The notes: generated by a model from the letters alone, not told the origin. A DNA stretch of 64,000 bases from Capra hircus (GCF_001704415.2 NC_030821.1:38671210-38735209), one strand, 5' to 3'. Positions 11,571-22,600 are shown, numbered from the stretch's first letter. Program-made: numbers and translations.

Positions 11571-11871
11571 AGGAAGAAAAATCGGAGAAGGCAGGGGTAC
11601 CCCACTCCAGTACTCTTGCCTGGAAAGTCCCATGGATGGAGGAGCCTGGTAGGCTGCAGTCCATGGGGTCACTAGGAGTCGGACATGACTGAGCGACTTC
11701 ACTTTCACTTTTCACTTTCATGCATTGGAGAAGGAAACGACAACCCACTCCAGTGTTCTTGCCTGGAGAATCCCAGGGACAGTGGAGCCTGGTGGGCTGC
11801 CGTCTATGGGGTCACACAGAGTCGGACACAACTGAAGCGATTATAGCAGCAGCAGCAGCAGGAAGAAAAAT
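11571..11871 (+). repeat. BOV-A2 dimeric SINE with 12-bp target-site duplication
   Basis: Two Bov-A monomers in tandem: first ggagaaggcaggggtacccc to gagcgacttcactttcac, then the linker ttttcactttcatgcattgg, second ggagaaggaaacgacaaccc to gactgaagcg, ending in an (agc)n tail at 11,844-11,860. The direct repeat aggaagaaaaat flanks it exactly at 11,571-11,582 and 11,860-11,871. The intact duplication and low divergence suggest a fairly young insertion. Confidence 0.95.
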
Positions 11872-11985
11872 GGTAAAGTTGGATATGGGTAGGTATTTAG
11901 CCATCTCTGCCACAAATGGGAACAAGCATACAAACTCTTCAAAATACAAGTCATTTCTCTCTCCCAACATACATTAACAGGATCA

Positions 11986-13183
11986 TCAGTTCAGTTCAGT
12001 TCAGTTGCTCAGTCTTGTCCGACTCTTCGCGACCCCATGAATCGCAGCACACTAGGCCTCCCTGTCCATCACCAACTCTCAGAGTTCACTCAGACTCATC
12101 TCCATCGAGTCAGTGATGCCATCCAGCCATCTCATCCTCTGTCGTTCCCTTTTCCTCCTGCCCCCAATCCCTCCCAGCATCAAAGTCTTTTCCAATGAGT
12201 CAACTCTTCACATGAGGTGGCCAAAGTACTGGAGTTTCAGCTTCAGCATCATTCCTTCCAAAGAAATCCTAGGGCTGATCTCCTTCAGAATGGACTGGTT
12301 GGATCTCCTTGCAGCCCAAGGGACCCTCAGGAGTCTTCTCCAACACCACAGTTCAAAAGCATCAATTCTTCAGCGCTCAGCTTTCTTCACAGTCCAACTC
12401 TCACATCTATACATGACCACAGGAAAAACCATAGCCTTGACTAGATGGACCTTTGTTGGCAAAATAATGTTTCTGCTTTTGAATATGCTATCTAGGTTGG
12501 TCATAACTTTCCTTTCAAGGAGTAAGTGTCTTTCAATTTCATGGCTACAGTCACCATCTGCAGTGATTTTGGAGCCCAAAGAGATAGTCTGACACTGTTT
12601 CCACTGATTCCCCATCTATTTCCCATGGAGTGATGGGACTAGATGCCATGATCTTCGTTTTCTGAATGTTGAGCTTTAAGCCAGCTTTTTCACTCTCCTC
12701 TTTCACTTTCATCAAGAGGCTTTTGAGTTCCTCTTCACTTTCTGCCATAAGGGTGGTGTCATCTGCATATCTGAGGTTATTGATATTTCTCCCGGCAATC
12801 TTGATTCCAGCTTGTGCTTCTTCCAGTCCAGCATTTCTCATGATGTACTTTACATATAAGTTAAATAAGCAGGGTGACAATATACAGCCTTGATGTACTC
12901 CTTTTCCTATTTGGAACCAGTCTGTTGTTCCATGTCCAGTTCTAACTGTTGCTTCCTGACCTGCATACAGATTTCTCAAGAGGCAGGTCAGGTGGTCTGG
13001 TATTCCCATCTCTCTCAGAATTTTCCACAGTTGATTGTGATCCACACAGTCAAAGGCTTTGGCATAGTCAATAAAGCAGAAATAGATGTTTTTCTGGAAC
13101 TCTCTTGCTTTTTCCATGATCCAGCGGATGTTGGCAATTTGATCTCTGGTTCCTCTGCCTTCTCTAAAACCAGTTTGAACATC
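11986..13183 (-). repeat. BovB LINE, 5'-truncated, 1.2 kb
   Basis: The 3' end lies at the left as a (ttcag)n-type tail (cagttcagttcagttcagtt), and the element runs right through the C-terminal, then the reverse transcriptase part of ORF2, to about ccagtttgaacatctgg. The endonuclease region and 5' end are missing. BovB is an RTE-clade non-LTR retrotransposon that supplied the enzymes for Bov-tA and BOV-A2 SINEs. Confidence 0.95.
12370..13117 (-). pseudogene. BovB ORF2 reverse transcriptase remnant, YADD intact
   Basis: An open frame of 188 residues at 12,551-13,117 (minus) carries reverse-transcriptase motifs in order: motif A FIDYAKAFD at residues 15-23, the QGCILSPCLFNLY block at about 76-88, and the catalytic box YADD at 117-120 (with NLR before it). 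The frame is then broken near 12,590, and the next ORF2 part continues in another frame at 12,370-12,615 (HEIERHLLLERKVMTNLDSI). The N-terminal endonuclease is absent, so no active enzyme is expected. Confidence 0.9.
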
Positions 13184-13418
13184 TGGATCATCACTGTATA
13201 GAAAATTAAATAGATACGAATAATAACATTTTGAAACATTGCTATTTTCAAGTGCTATTTATTTGTTCACAAGTTAGTTCATAGGTTGAGAGGTTGTCTT
13301 TCCAATTGTTTATCTGAACAGCAGCTAGTCAAAAATTCTTGACCACATTATATTTCCTGCCTATGCAAAAATATACTACTGTTACATTTGAAAGGTCATT
13401 TAAGAGCAAAAAGCAGGT

Positions 13419-13560
13419 GACTTCCTTGGAGGTCCAGTGGTTAAAACTCTGCACTTCTAATGCAGTGGGTCCAATGCAGGGTTCCACCCCTGGTCAGGGA
13501 GCTGGGAAGTAAGATCCCATATGCAGCCATGCGGCCAATAAATAAATATTTTAAAAAGAA
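13419..13560 (+). repeat. CHR-2-like SINE with A-rich tail
   Basis: Single-unit form: gacttccttggaggtccagt, ggttaaaactctgcacttct, tggtcagggagctgggaagt, aagatcccatatgcagccat, ending in aataaataaatattttaaaa. The head follows the same tRNA-like plan as Bov-tA but the body is different. Confidence 0.78.
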
Positions 13561-13635
13561 AAAGATATATCATTGCACTTCTTTGTTAAAAACACTGGAT
13601 TGTTAGTAACAGTAGATATGATATATTAATATCTT

Positions 13636-13842
13636 GGCTTCCCAGGTGGCACTAGTGGTAAAGAATCTGCCTGCCAATGAGAAAACTCAGAGAAGCAGTT
13701 TTGATCCCTGGGCTAGGAAGAGGCCCTGGAGTAGGAAATGGCAACCCACCCCCATACTCTTGACGGGAAAACTCATGGACAAAGGAGCCTGCCGGTCTAC
13801 AGTCCATGGGGCCCCAAAGAGTCAGATATGACTGAGGACACA
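13636..13842 (+). repeat. Bov-tA SINE, full length, diverged
   Basis: Head ggcttcccaggtggcactag, then aaagaatctgcctgcc, body ggaagaggccctggagtagg and acaaaggagcctgccggtc, end gactgaggacacaattt. The stretch agaaaactcagagaagca replaces the usual aatgcaggagacctgg. Confidence 0.88.
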
Positions 13843-14176
13843 ATTTATCTTATTCTGAAATTTTAGTCTGAAAGCTAAACTTATGATATTGATTCACTGC
13901 ATGGCATAATTAAAGCAGTGAAAAGATGACCCAAATGATCTTTGACCTCCTGGAGCTCATAAGCTGCTGGGTTATAACCTAGAGGGGCTGGGAACATAAA
14001 CCTATGACTGTGGCAGGCTGGCCTGGGAGATGAGAGTGGAGGGTGCTACAAGAGAGAAGTCAAGTGCAGTGGGAGTAGGCAGAGTTAAAGAGGAGAGGTC
14101 TCACCGGATTGAGATAAACTGAATAAAGTTCAGGAGAAGAAGCTGTCAATGCAGGTGCGAAACAGATACACTTGTA

Positions 14177-14449
14177 GTGGTACCCCTCACTCCAGTACTC
14201 TTGCCTGGAGAATCCCATGGACATTCTCCGAGAACCCTGGAAGGCTGCAGTCCAAGGGGTTGATGAGGGTCAGACACGACTGAGTGACCTCACTTTCACT
14301 TTTCACTTTCATGCATTGGAAAAGGAAATGACAACCCACTCCAGTGTTCTTGCCTGGAGAATCCCAGGGACAGGGGAGCCTAGTGGGCTGCCGTCTATGG
14401 GGTCCTACAGAGTCAGACGACTGAAGTGACTTAGCAGCAGTAGCAGCAG
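14177..14449 (+). repeat. BOV-A2 dimeric SINE, 5' end lost
   Basis: Starts inside the first monomer (gtggtacccctcactccagt), contains the linker ttttcactttcatgcattgg and the whole second monomer, and ends in an interrupted AGC tail (agcagcagtagcagcag). An insertion-like change, attctccgagaaccctgg, lies in the first monomer at about 14,223-14,240. Confidence 0.88.
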
Positions 14450-15174
14450 GTAACTATTGCTAATTTAAAAACATAGTTGCAACAGCCAAACTCCTGTGAT
14501 GTTTCAGGCAATGTGGGCTGGAGGCCTAGCCAGAGTCTCTACTTAGCACACAAGGAAGCTTGCCTTCATTCTTAGACCCAGATGGCTTAGGAAATTGGGC
14601 TACCACCTTAGAACTATGTAATAATCAACGTGACTTCACGGAAGACAGTAACTGCAGAACATTTAAAACAGAATGTTGATGCTAATTACGAAAAGTGTTA
14701 TTACAGAACTTCAAACTGTCCCTTGATCAATGTACGTGAAGCCTTTTGATATTTTCAAAAGATCCCTGATGATAAGTCTACCCTTTGCTTAATTTAATTC
14801 ATTTAACTCATTTCAAAGTGTGGTCCTTAATCCTGCACTCAAAACAGTCAGATTTTATTGCACGAAAATCTTCTGAATTTGTCGCTTAAAACCCTGCACC
14901 CTATTAAAAAGACAAGGCCACATCATTTTTTCGAGAGATTCTTTGTAATTTTAACCTCTTGGCCTGTTTCGGACCTACTCTGGTAGACAGTCTAGGGTTT
15001 TATTTTGGAAGCAGGAGAACATGAAGAATGTGAGGGAAAAGGAGCCACTGGCATTTGAAAATAACCTTCCTGTGTTTGCCACTCAACAAGCACAGAAGAG
15101 CAGGTGTTCGGGGAGGCAGAGAAAGGGCATCTTTAATGCCCCGGAGGAAACTTCTGATGATAAATAACTTGAGG
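14450..15174. other. Promoter-proximal upstream flank, no gene recognised
   Basis: No repeat or exon is recognisable in the 725 bases before the CpG island. Base composition moves from AT-rich to balanced by about 15,000. The 172-codon frame that begins at 15,055 simply runs into the CpG island and is not supported as a gene. Confidence 0.5.
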
Positions 15175-15960
15175 GTGGGACGTCACGCCATCCCTGTCTC
15201 CACGCGGTCCCTACGCAGCCTCCACGGTGCTGCGGCGTCTTGGCCGTCCCCGCCTTCCCCTCTCCTACAGGGCGGGTTCCAGCCTGCGCTCACCCGGCCC
15301 TCCCCGCCCCGCCGCCCGGCACCGCCCGCCGGTCCTCCTCCCGCGCCGACGCGGCGGAGCGCACCGGCCGCGGGGTCAGGTGGTTGGGTGACGCCCCGGG
15401 AAAGCGCTCCCCACCGCGCGCGGGCGGCGCCAATGCGCCCGACGCCTCCGGGGGAGGGGACTTCCCGGGAGCAGCGGGCGGAGGACGGGAGGAGCGCGGC
15501 GCGGCGGGCGGGCGGGCCGAGCGGGGACGGGCTGCCGGCGGGAGGGAGACATGGACCGCAGCGAGCAAGGTGAGGGCGCGGGCGCCGCCGGGGTGGGCAC
15601 GGGGCCCGGCGCGGCGCGGCTGGGGGCCCGGATCCGGGGTGCGGCGGCGCGCGGCCTGGCGCCCGGGCAGGTGCGGAGCCTGCGGTGCCGGCGCCGCGAG
15701 TTGCGTCCCCGGAGCCGGATCCCGGGTCTTGGTGGGGCCGGGCTGCCGGAACCGGCGGCAGGAGGGGGCGGATGGGACCGCGCGAGGGTGCGCGGGTGTT
15801 GGAGACAGCAGAGAGGAAGGGAAAGATAGAGAAGGTTCTGGGAGGCGGCGGAGGGCCGGCGCCAGGCGTTCGGAGCCCGGGCGGCGGATGAGAAGCGCTT
15901 TAGTGAAAAGCGGCTCCCAGGAGCCCTGCTCACCCTGGTCTGGGACCGGTGGAAACTGAG
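15175..15960 (+). promoter_or_regulatory. TPD52: CpG-island promoter and 5' UTR of TPD52
   Basis: A dense CpG block in otherwise CpG-poor DNA. It has GC boxes (gggcggg at 15,270-15,276; ccccgcccc at 15,302-15,310), a CCAAT box at 15,430-15,434, about 115 bases before the start codon, and two CREB-like sites (gacgtcac at 15,179-15,186, seven of eight bases of the full CRE; tgacg at 15,389-15,393). I see no TATA box, which is usual for a CpG-island promoter with spread start sites. Transcription probably starts in about 15,440-15,540. The CpG-rich part continues about 390 bases into intron 1. No repeats intrude. The mapping to TPD52 rests on the exon inside it. Confidence 0.88.
15551..15569 (+). 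CDS. TPD52: TPD52 coding exon 1 (short isoform), first 6 codons
   Basis: The start codon at 15,551 has a strong Kozak context (G at -3, G at +4). The frame reads M-D-R-S-E-Q plus the first base of a glycine codon and stops at a good 5' splice site, CAAG|GTGAGG, with GT at 15,570-15,571 (phase 1). The short form of human TPD52 begins MDRGEQ-G and its exon 1 ends at the same split glycine; here Gly-4 is Ser. TPD52 is a small coiled-coil protein of about 184 residues in this form, involved in vesicle traffic, lipid-droplet storage and calcium-dependent secretion. The coiled coil and C-terminus lie in later exons. I searched by eye downstream for exons 2-4 (the LLRTDPVPEEGED, EEIQTLSQVL and SSVGSVITKK coding parts) and did not see them. 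With only 19 coding bases the call rests on the exact residues, the splice phase and the CpG island. Confidence 0.82.
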
Positions 15961-16717
15961 GGACCGAGGACCGTGGGTCGTTTGGCCCCGCACGAGGGGC
16001 GGGTGAAGCCCTCCCGGCCGCATGCGAAGACTTTCTGCTCTCTCTTTCTTAACGTGGTTAGGATTTTTGGTGGCATTTGAGCCCGTGGCGTTGGTTTTGG
16101 TTGCGAACATTTAATACCCCCCCAGTTGTGGAGCAGGGTCTCTAGGTTTGTTTGGAAGCGGGGAATTTTTCGTAGCGGGGGTCCTCTTTTATCCATCAAA
16201 GGTGAAACTCCCCAACACAAAACCTTAGTCTGATTACTCTAGCTTTGGATGCACTTGTTTCTGATAACAGTATCTCAAGGGAAATTACTTCCAGTAAACA
16301 TTATTTTAGAGAGATGTGGCATAGTAGAACTAGGTTTTCAGATTTAAATATTGCCACATCCTAGAAATCTTTACTTATAGCATAGTAACCACACTAACCA
16401 CAGATTCACGGCAAGCTTTTAAAAATATACATATAAAGGCTAAAAAAATGTAACAATATTGAGGTTAATTTTGGGAAGTGGGGATAGGAATTATTACTAT
16501 TTTGAGTCTTAATAATTTTTTTTTTTAATGTACTACCCTCCAGTATCTGCCTTCATGCATACCAGTTTTCATTTAAGTCAAACAGTATACACATGTATGC
16601 TGTTTTGTAGTTTACTTCTGGTCAGTTGTAAAATAGGATTTTTGGAGCCTTCCAGCTTGTCCTTTCTCTCAAGCCCTCAAATTAATCTCATTTTACATTC
16701 ATTTTATACAGTATGTA
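15961..16717. other. Start of intron 1, no feature recognised
   Basis: CpG content falls off quickly after 16,030. A T run lies at 16,517-16,526. No repeat or exon is seen. Confidence 0.5.
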
Positions 16718-16920
16718 CATGTGTGCACCATTGTGTCCAACTCTTTGCCACCGCATGGACTGTAGCCCGCCAAGGTCACCTGTCCATGCAGTTTCCCAGG
16801 CAAGAATGCTGGAGTGGATTGCCATTTCCTTCTCCAAGGGATATTCCCCACCCAGGCATCGAACCCAGATCTCCGGCACTGCAAGCAGATTCTTTACCAG
16901 CAGAGCAATGGGGAAGCCCC
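16718..16920 (-). repeat. Bov-tA SINE with near-perfect target-site duplication
   Basis: Antisense copy from tgtgcaccattgtgtccaac to gcagagcaatggggaagccc. It is flanked by atacagtatgta (16,706-16,717) and atacaatatgta (16,921-16,932), a 12-bp duplication with one mismatch. Confidence 0.92.
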
Positions 16921-16932
16921 ATACAATATGTA

Positions 16933-18287
16933 GTTTATAGTATACATTATATATGTACATATATACACATGTCCACATATTGTCTAGATTTCAAACTTCT
17001 TCAAGTTAGAAACATAGATTTCATTTTTGTCCGCAGTTGAGTAACCTGGTGATTTGCACATGGTAAACATTTAAATGTTTGAGTCGGAAAGCTCCTTACA
17101 AGTCTCAGGCGTATTATTGTTAGGAGAAGGCCTAGGGGCCACCAAGTAAGTCAGCATTTTTCTATCTGGATTTTCATGGGGTAGTGAGGGTGTCCAGCAT
17201 GTGAGCATGCATACGTGTATATATCTTACACTGTGATATTAAACATAATGATGTTTTTAGAATATGTGGCTATGTTTGGTACTCCTCCAAGTAGATGAAA
17301 TATTAGTGTTTGAATTAGGTGAATGGAGTGATTGCATTTATTAGGTTTTGTATTCTAGTTTGGCTGTGAAGAATCACGGCCAGTAGTACTTCTGTAATTT
17401 CCAATTTGCTGATACATTTTATGTGGTTATTGTAGGATTACTGTTTGTGCGTGTGTTTGTGTATATATGTCTAAGACATGTTTAATAAATCCCTTGGTTT
17501 GTAAGAGGAGTCTTTTTCTGTCTCTAATTTTTGGATGTTATTCTTTGGTAAAGATATTTGTTAGTCATGTTACTCCTTGTGTTTAACTGTCATTCTTGGA
17601 GGGCGAAGGAAGTCCATCTTCTTAAAGTGGAGAACCTGGATGCTAGACTCTAAATGAAAGATGAGCTAGCTGCCTGGGCAAGGTCAACTGAGGCTACATA
17701 GCTTTGTAGTCTTAACAACCACTTGGCCTTTCCTTATACTTTGGGTTCCTTCTGCCTCTTTTTTGTCTTTTCATCTTTATGTTCCCATGGCACACAGTTT
17801 TTCAGAAATGTTTGTTGACTGCCTCAGATGAAAGGTAAGTGCCCAAGGGCCAGTCTCCTCCCAGCCCCTGGAACCTGATTCCCTCTGAGTTGGTCACTTG
17901 CTTCCCACTTCTTCCTGTTCTTTTTCCTTTGTGTTTTAAAGAAACAGAACTCTGGTTGGATGGACAGAGTTGCTGATAAGACTGCAGTGGGTGTGGAGAG
18001 TAAGTTTATCTGTCAGCTCTCTGAGCTAGCAGAGGAGACAATTCAGTCTTGAGCAAGTCCACGTAGACTCCTGGCTGAAAGTGAAAAGGGGGAACTTGGA
18101 TTTTTAACTTGCAGGTTCACCAGTAAAGGGTGTTAGCTGGAATAAGGTTTATACAAAATCTGTGATTGTCTGCTGAATTGTGATATTTTTCAAAGTACCT
18201 AAAACCAAATCAAAATATTTTAGGATTTAACTTACTTTTTTAACACGTGTGGATTTTGTTGTGTTTGTCCCTTTAAAAAATACTCTA
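16933..18287. other. Intron 1, unassigned; L2-like tail near 17,790
   Basis: No exon supported. The piece 17,785-17,822 (catggcacacag, aaatgtttgttgactgc) matches the 3' tail style of LINE2. It ends next to a good-looking donor (gatgaaag then gtaagtg at 17,834), discussed under rejected items. A group of GATA-type motifs lies near 17,972 (tgctgataagactg). Confidence 0.45.
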
Positions 18288-18398
18288 GGGACTTCTCTGG
18301 TGGTACTGTGGTTAAGATTCTGTGCTCCCAGTGAAGGGAAACCTTGGTTAGGGAATTAAGATCCCACATGCTGCACAGCATGGCCAGGAAAATAAAAT
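18288..18398 (+). repeat. CHR-2-like SINE, short form
   Basis: gggacttctctggtggtact, gtggttaagattctgtgctc, ttagggaattaagatcccac, atgctgcacagcatggccag, ending aaaataaaat. The tRNA-like head is clear although the B-box region is shortened. Confidence 0.78.
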
Positions 18399-18849
18399 CC
18401 TCTAGATACAAAATTAAATGGCCTACTACTTGTCTTGAATGCATGTCTCTGCTGAAATGTCTCCTTATCTGTTCCTTCTTATATGAAGTTGTCAAAATTT
18501 AGCCATTGCTACTGATTTTAATAGAGCTATAATGTTTTGAAATAAAGTTTTATTTTCAGCGCTGTATTCTGAAGGCTTTTCAGTATCAGTCTGAGATTTG
18601 CCTATTTTTCGTGCCCTCCCCCGTACCCAGACTCTGTATACAGTACTCTGCTTATGTTGAGAGCAGTCAACATCAGATGATTTAAAATCGACCATAAACA
18701 ACATTCTGCCTCTTAGGAGTTTCTATGGGTTCAGCACACTTAACGTGTGTGCCATTTCCCACCTTGAAAGTGCAGCAGCCTGCTAACTGTAGAGTACACC
18801 ATGTAAAAAGCTCCTGACTGCCTTTTATGGGGCTGAATAGATAATTGTG
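18399..18849. other. Intron 1, unassigned
   Basis: No repeat or exon is recognised. Short minus-strand frames here carry no known motif. Confidence 0.45.
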
Positions 18850-19090
18850 CTCTCTTATGCTGGCTTCCCAGGTGGCCCATTGGTACATAATCTGCCTGCC
18901 AGTGCGGGAGACACTAGACCTGGGTTGGGAACATCCCCTGGAGGAGCAAATGGCAACCCACTCCATATTCTTACCTGCAAAATTCCGTGGACAGAGGAGC
19001 CTGGAGGGCTACAGTCCATGGGGTTGCAAAGAGTCAGACATAATTGCACGTGTGCGCATACGCACCCCACATAGGCACACACTCTCTTAT
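18850..19090 (+). repeat. Bov-tA SINE with 9-bp target-site duplication
   Basis: Element at about 18,859-19,081 (ctggcttcccaggtggccca to agacataattgcacgtgtgc plus a CA-rich tail). The direct repeat ctctcttat flanks it at 18,850-18,858 and 19,082-19,090. The B-box region is deleted (acctgggttgggaacatccc directly after gagacactag). Confidence 0.9.
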
Positions 19091-19949
19091 ATTAGTAATA
19101 ACTTGTAGTTTAGCACCATTATATTGACAGTCACCTAGCCACTAAGCATTTTTTTTGTTGTTTGTTTTTTTTTTGCCACTAAGCATTTTATCTGTGTTTG
19201 AATTAAAATACCACCACAGCTTTTTAAAGGGGTAGGGGAGGCTGCTATGGTCGAAACAACTGGGGGAAGGGGAAGTCTGTAATGACACAGTGACACAATA
19301 ATAGGTCACTATAATTTCAGCCTGGTAATTATGCCTTCGAAATAACAAAATGGTGAGGTGTTGTTGATTTACAGATAAAACAAACTTAGAAATGAATGGG
19401 TAACAGCTTTGAGGGTCTGCTCACAGATCTCTGGGTGTGAGTCACTCAGCTTCACGGTTTCTTTGGTCAAGTCTTGCTTTCCATATGGTGCTAATGTCTT
19501 TGTTAACTTGCATTCACTTCCTGCATCTGTTTCTATGCAGCAGTCTGTTTGGTCCCTAGGGGAGAGCTAAGTGGTAGGAGGGGTTGTGATCCATCAGTGA
19601 GATCTCAAAACAGAATAATCTATGTACACAATAAAAGCAAATACACTCAAGGTTCCCAACTGAAGAGAACACCCAAATCCCCTGACCTTCTGTGCTCCTG
19701 GTCCTTGTATTGGAGGCTCACATTATTTTATTTTCCTCGTAGGTTTAATTATTTCTGTTTAATTGTTGACTGTTTTAAAATCTCTCTTCTGAGACTCCCA
19801 GATTTTATTTAAACTGAGTGGGTACCAGAAACCATAATCTTAGCAGTGTATTTTTATTGGAATAAATGTCCAAGGGATCAAGGGATTAAATGTCTAGTAC
19901 AAGTTAAAAAATGTTTGAATTAAAAATACTCTTGGTAGCTGAGAGGAAT
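19091..19949. other. Intron 1, unassigned
   Basis: T-rich run at 19,149-19,174. No exon or nameable repeat. The 87-codon frame at 19,549-19,812 has no recognisable domain. Confidence 0.45.
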
Positions 19950-21560
19950 TGTTCATTTTAGAAAAATCAGAAAATACACATGGAGAGAAGGAATGTAAAA
20001 CCACCTATAATCCTATTCTGGAAAATCACTGTTAGCATGTTGGTTTGTATCCATCCATATAGCTGTTCTTTTAACCAAATCACAAAATAATCTCTTATTG
20101 AATGTGTCATCTTGTATCTTGCCTCTTCTTTAAAACTCAGTATTTTAAAATACCCTTCTGCAGCGTCATTTTGACCGTGTGACCAGGTAATTAATGAACA
20201 TGATAGTGTTCAGAATGATTAAGAGGTTGCAAAATGTTAAATCTCCCTTCCATTCCTGTCTCCTTGGCTATTTCTCTTGGGTAATGATGTCACCATTATT
20301 AACAGTTTATTCTCCATCCACCCAGAGAGATTCTACTTATGTATGTATACACACTTATATTTAAATACATACAATGTTAGTGTGTGTGTTATATAAGCTG
20401 TAGTGCACAAATTAGCACCTAACTTCTGTATTTCTATATATACTATACTATATATACTAACAGTATGTATTTTAGAGATCATTCAACACAATGTTATATA
20501 GAGTTGTTTCATTTTTCAGGGCTATTTGTAGATGTCTATTTTTAGATGTACGATGTTATGTACCATAACAGATGATACTTGTTCCCTATTGAGGGACATT
20601 TAGGTTTCCCCTAATATTTTGCTATTAAAACAAAGCTGCAGCAAATAAATCTGTATGCAAATTATTTGATAAATGTGCTGGTGTATCTGTAGGAAGAATT
20701 CTTAGAAGAATGTGACTGTTCAGTTTTGATAGTGCTAGATTCTGCTCCATAGAAGTGGTGCCAGTTATAATCCACCAGCTATGTGTGAGCATCTGCTTCT
20801 CTCTATCATGTGGCCAGGGTGTTGTCACATTTTTCGTCTTTGCTTCTCTTTTGGGGGAAAGATGTTTCGCAGGCTGTGTTTTATTATATATTTTTCTTAA
20901 TATGAAGGCCATTATACTTCTTTTGATATGTTTGAGATCTGTCTATATTCATTTTCTGTGACATGTCTGATCATATACCTTGCCACTTTTTTCTGTTGTA
21001 TCCTTTTCTTCTTGATTTCTCCATGACATGAATTGCTGTTATATTTTTTCCTAGTTTGTCATTCCTTTTTTGACTTTCTGGTGATATTTTTTCTGAGCAG
21101 AAGTATTAGTTGATGGCAGTTTTCATTTAATAGCTTCGAGCTTTTGAATCATTCATAGAGATGCTATCCTCACTTTGAATTTATGGTTTTACTTTTTACC
21201 TTTAAATCTTTCATCCATCTGGAGTTTATTTTGATTAAAAAATGTGAGTTATGAATCTTAACGTCCTTCCCAACTCAACTGGCTCCTCAATTGTCCAGCA
21301 TCATTCACTGACTAATGGGTCTTTGAAATACTGCTACTGTCACTACTAAATTTCTGTATTCTTTTCTTTTCCCCTATTCTTTCTTTTCAGTCCTAGTAAC
21401 TAAACTGTTTAAATTATTGTGGTTTCATAACATGTTAAAATGTCTGGAAGGACTAGTCTCTCCTGATAACTGTATTTTTCTTTTTATTACTAGATGTTTT
21501 TCTAGCTGTTCTTGCCAGATTTTATTTCCAAATGAACATTAGAATCAACTTGGTCTGGAT
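19950..21560 (-). repeat. Old L1 (L1M-type), antisense, 3' part of ORF2 and 3' UTR
   Basis: Resembles reverse-complemented old mammalian L1: ttagcatgttggtttgtatc and gggacatttaggtttcccct with ttgctattaaaacaaagctg for the 3' part. Then tttcatccatctggagttta and gtggtttcataacatgttaa mark the end of ORF2. It is heavily diverged with no usable frame. The exact boundaries are uncertain and a break around 20,300-20,480 (TA-rich) is likely. Confidence 0.65.
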
Positions 21561-21999
21561 GAAAATCCAGAAGAAATGTAGTTGATAATAGCTTTCTTCC
21601 CTTCCCCTGTTCTCTATCCTCCTCATTTCCCCCCTCTCTCTTTTTTTTAATAGACCTGTTCCCTTGTTTTTTTCTTTATTGAATGTCCCAGTATGTTCAT
21701 CATAGTTGTATTGTACATACTATATATACAATTTTATATTGCATTTTGGATACTACTAGATAATAAGAATTTTAATGTACCATTAAAAAAGTATCTTCAA
21801 ACTGTGCTTTTTGATGACTGTACCCTTTCAGCATTTGATGTTTAACTGTTTTGTGTGTGTGTGTGTGGGAATATAGATTGCTTTTTAGCTATTATAATAC
21901 TTTAAAGAGAAATTGTTTTAAGATTAATTTCTTGAGACAGGACAAAGGATGTGAATATGCTTAGGTTTTTCATGCCTTTGGCTAAATTGCTTTCTGGGA
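21561..21999. other. Intron 1, unassigned, (GT)n at 21,852-21,868
   Basis: AT-rich, possibly more decayed L1. Contains a short gtgtgtgtgtgtgtg run and a pyrimidine-rich stretch at 21,595-21,650. No exon seen. Confidence 0.45.
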
Positions 22000-22600
22000 A
22001 ACATAATTATTACTGCTTTTTTATTGTCGTAAAAATGCATGACAAGAAATATATTATCACAACTGTATTTAAGTGCATAGGATAGTATTGTTAACTCTAT
22101 ATACTTTATTGTGTAACACATCTCTAGAACCTTTTCATTTTGATGACTGAAACCCTGGACCCACTGAGCAACACACATTTTTTTCTCTCTGCAGCCCCTG
22201 GTAACCACTATTCTCTTTTCTGCGTCAGTGAGTTTGATTATTTTAGATACATCATTAAAGTGGAATCACGCAGTATTTGTCTTTTTATGACTAACTTATT
22301 TGACCTAGCATAATGTCTTCAGGGTTCATCGCGTCATTGCATAGTGTAGGGTTTCTATCTTTTTTAAGGCTATATAATATTCTAGTGTGTACGGATGCCA
22401 CATTTTCTGTATCATCTTTTATTTTCTTTGTTCGTCCTTCACTGGGGATTTAGGTTGCTCCCACCTCTTGGCTGTTGTGATCACGGGTGTGCAAATTCTT
22501 TTTTTTTTTTTTTTTTTTGCAAATTCTTTTATGTCCTGTTTTCCACTCTTTTGGGTATATACTGTTGGGAAGGAATGTTTATTTTCCCTACCTTTCTTAG
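22000..22600 (-). repeat. Old L1 3' UTR, antisense, left part
   Basis: Antisense L1M signature: acaagaaatatattatcaca, gaaccttttcattttgatga, cctggtaaccactattctct, aagtggaatcacgcagtatt, ggtttaggttgctcccac-like sequence (gatttaggttgctcccacct). A T run of 19 at 22,500-22,518 lies beside a repeated 'gcaaattctttt'. The L1 resumes at about 23,100. Confidence 0.7.

Noticed and set aside
15551..15829. 92-codon reading that continues MDRSEQ beyond the donor
   Set aside because: The GTGAGG donor at 15,570 matches TPD52 exon structure; the continuation is intron readthrough.
15240..15959. 239-codon + frame across the CpG island (and a 244-codon minus frame at 15,376-16,110)
   Set aside because: GC-rich DNA has few stop codons, so long frames arise by chance on both strands. 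The frames are rich in R, G, A and P, cross the splice donor and resemble no family.
17797..17833. Mini-exon between tttttcag and gtaagtg
   Set aside because: Good-looking splice sites, but the 'exon' is the LINE2-like tail aaatgtttgttgactgc and does not encode a TPD52 part.
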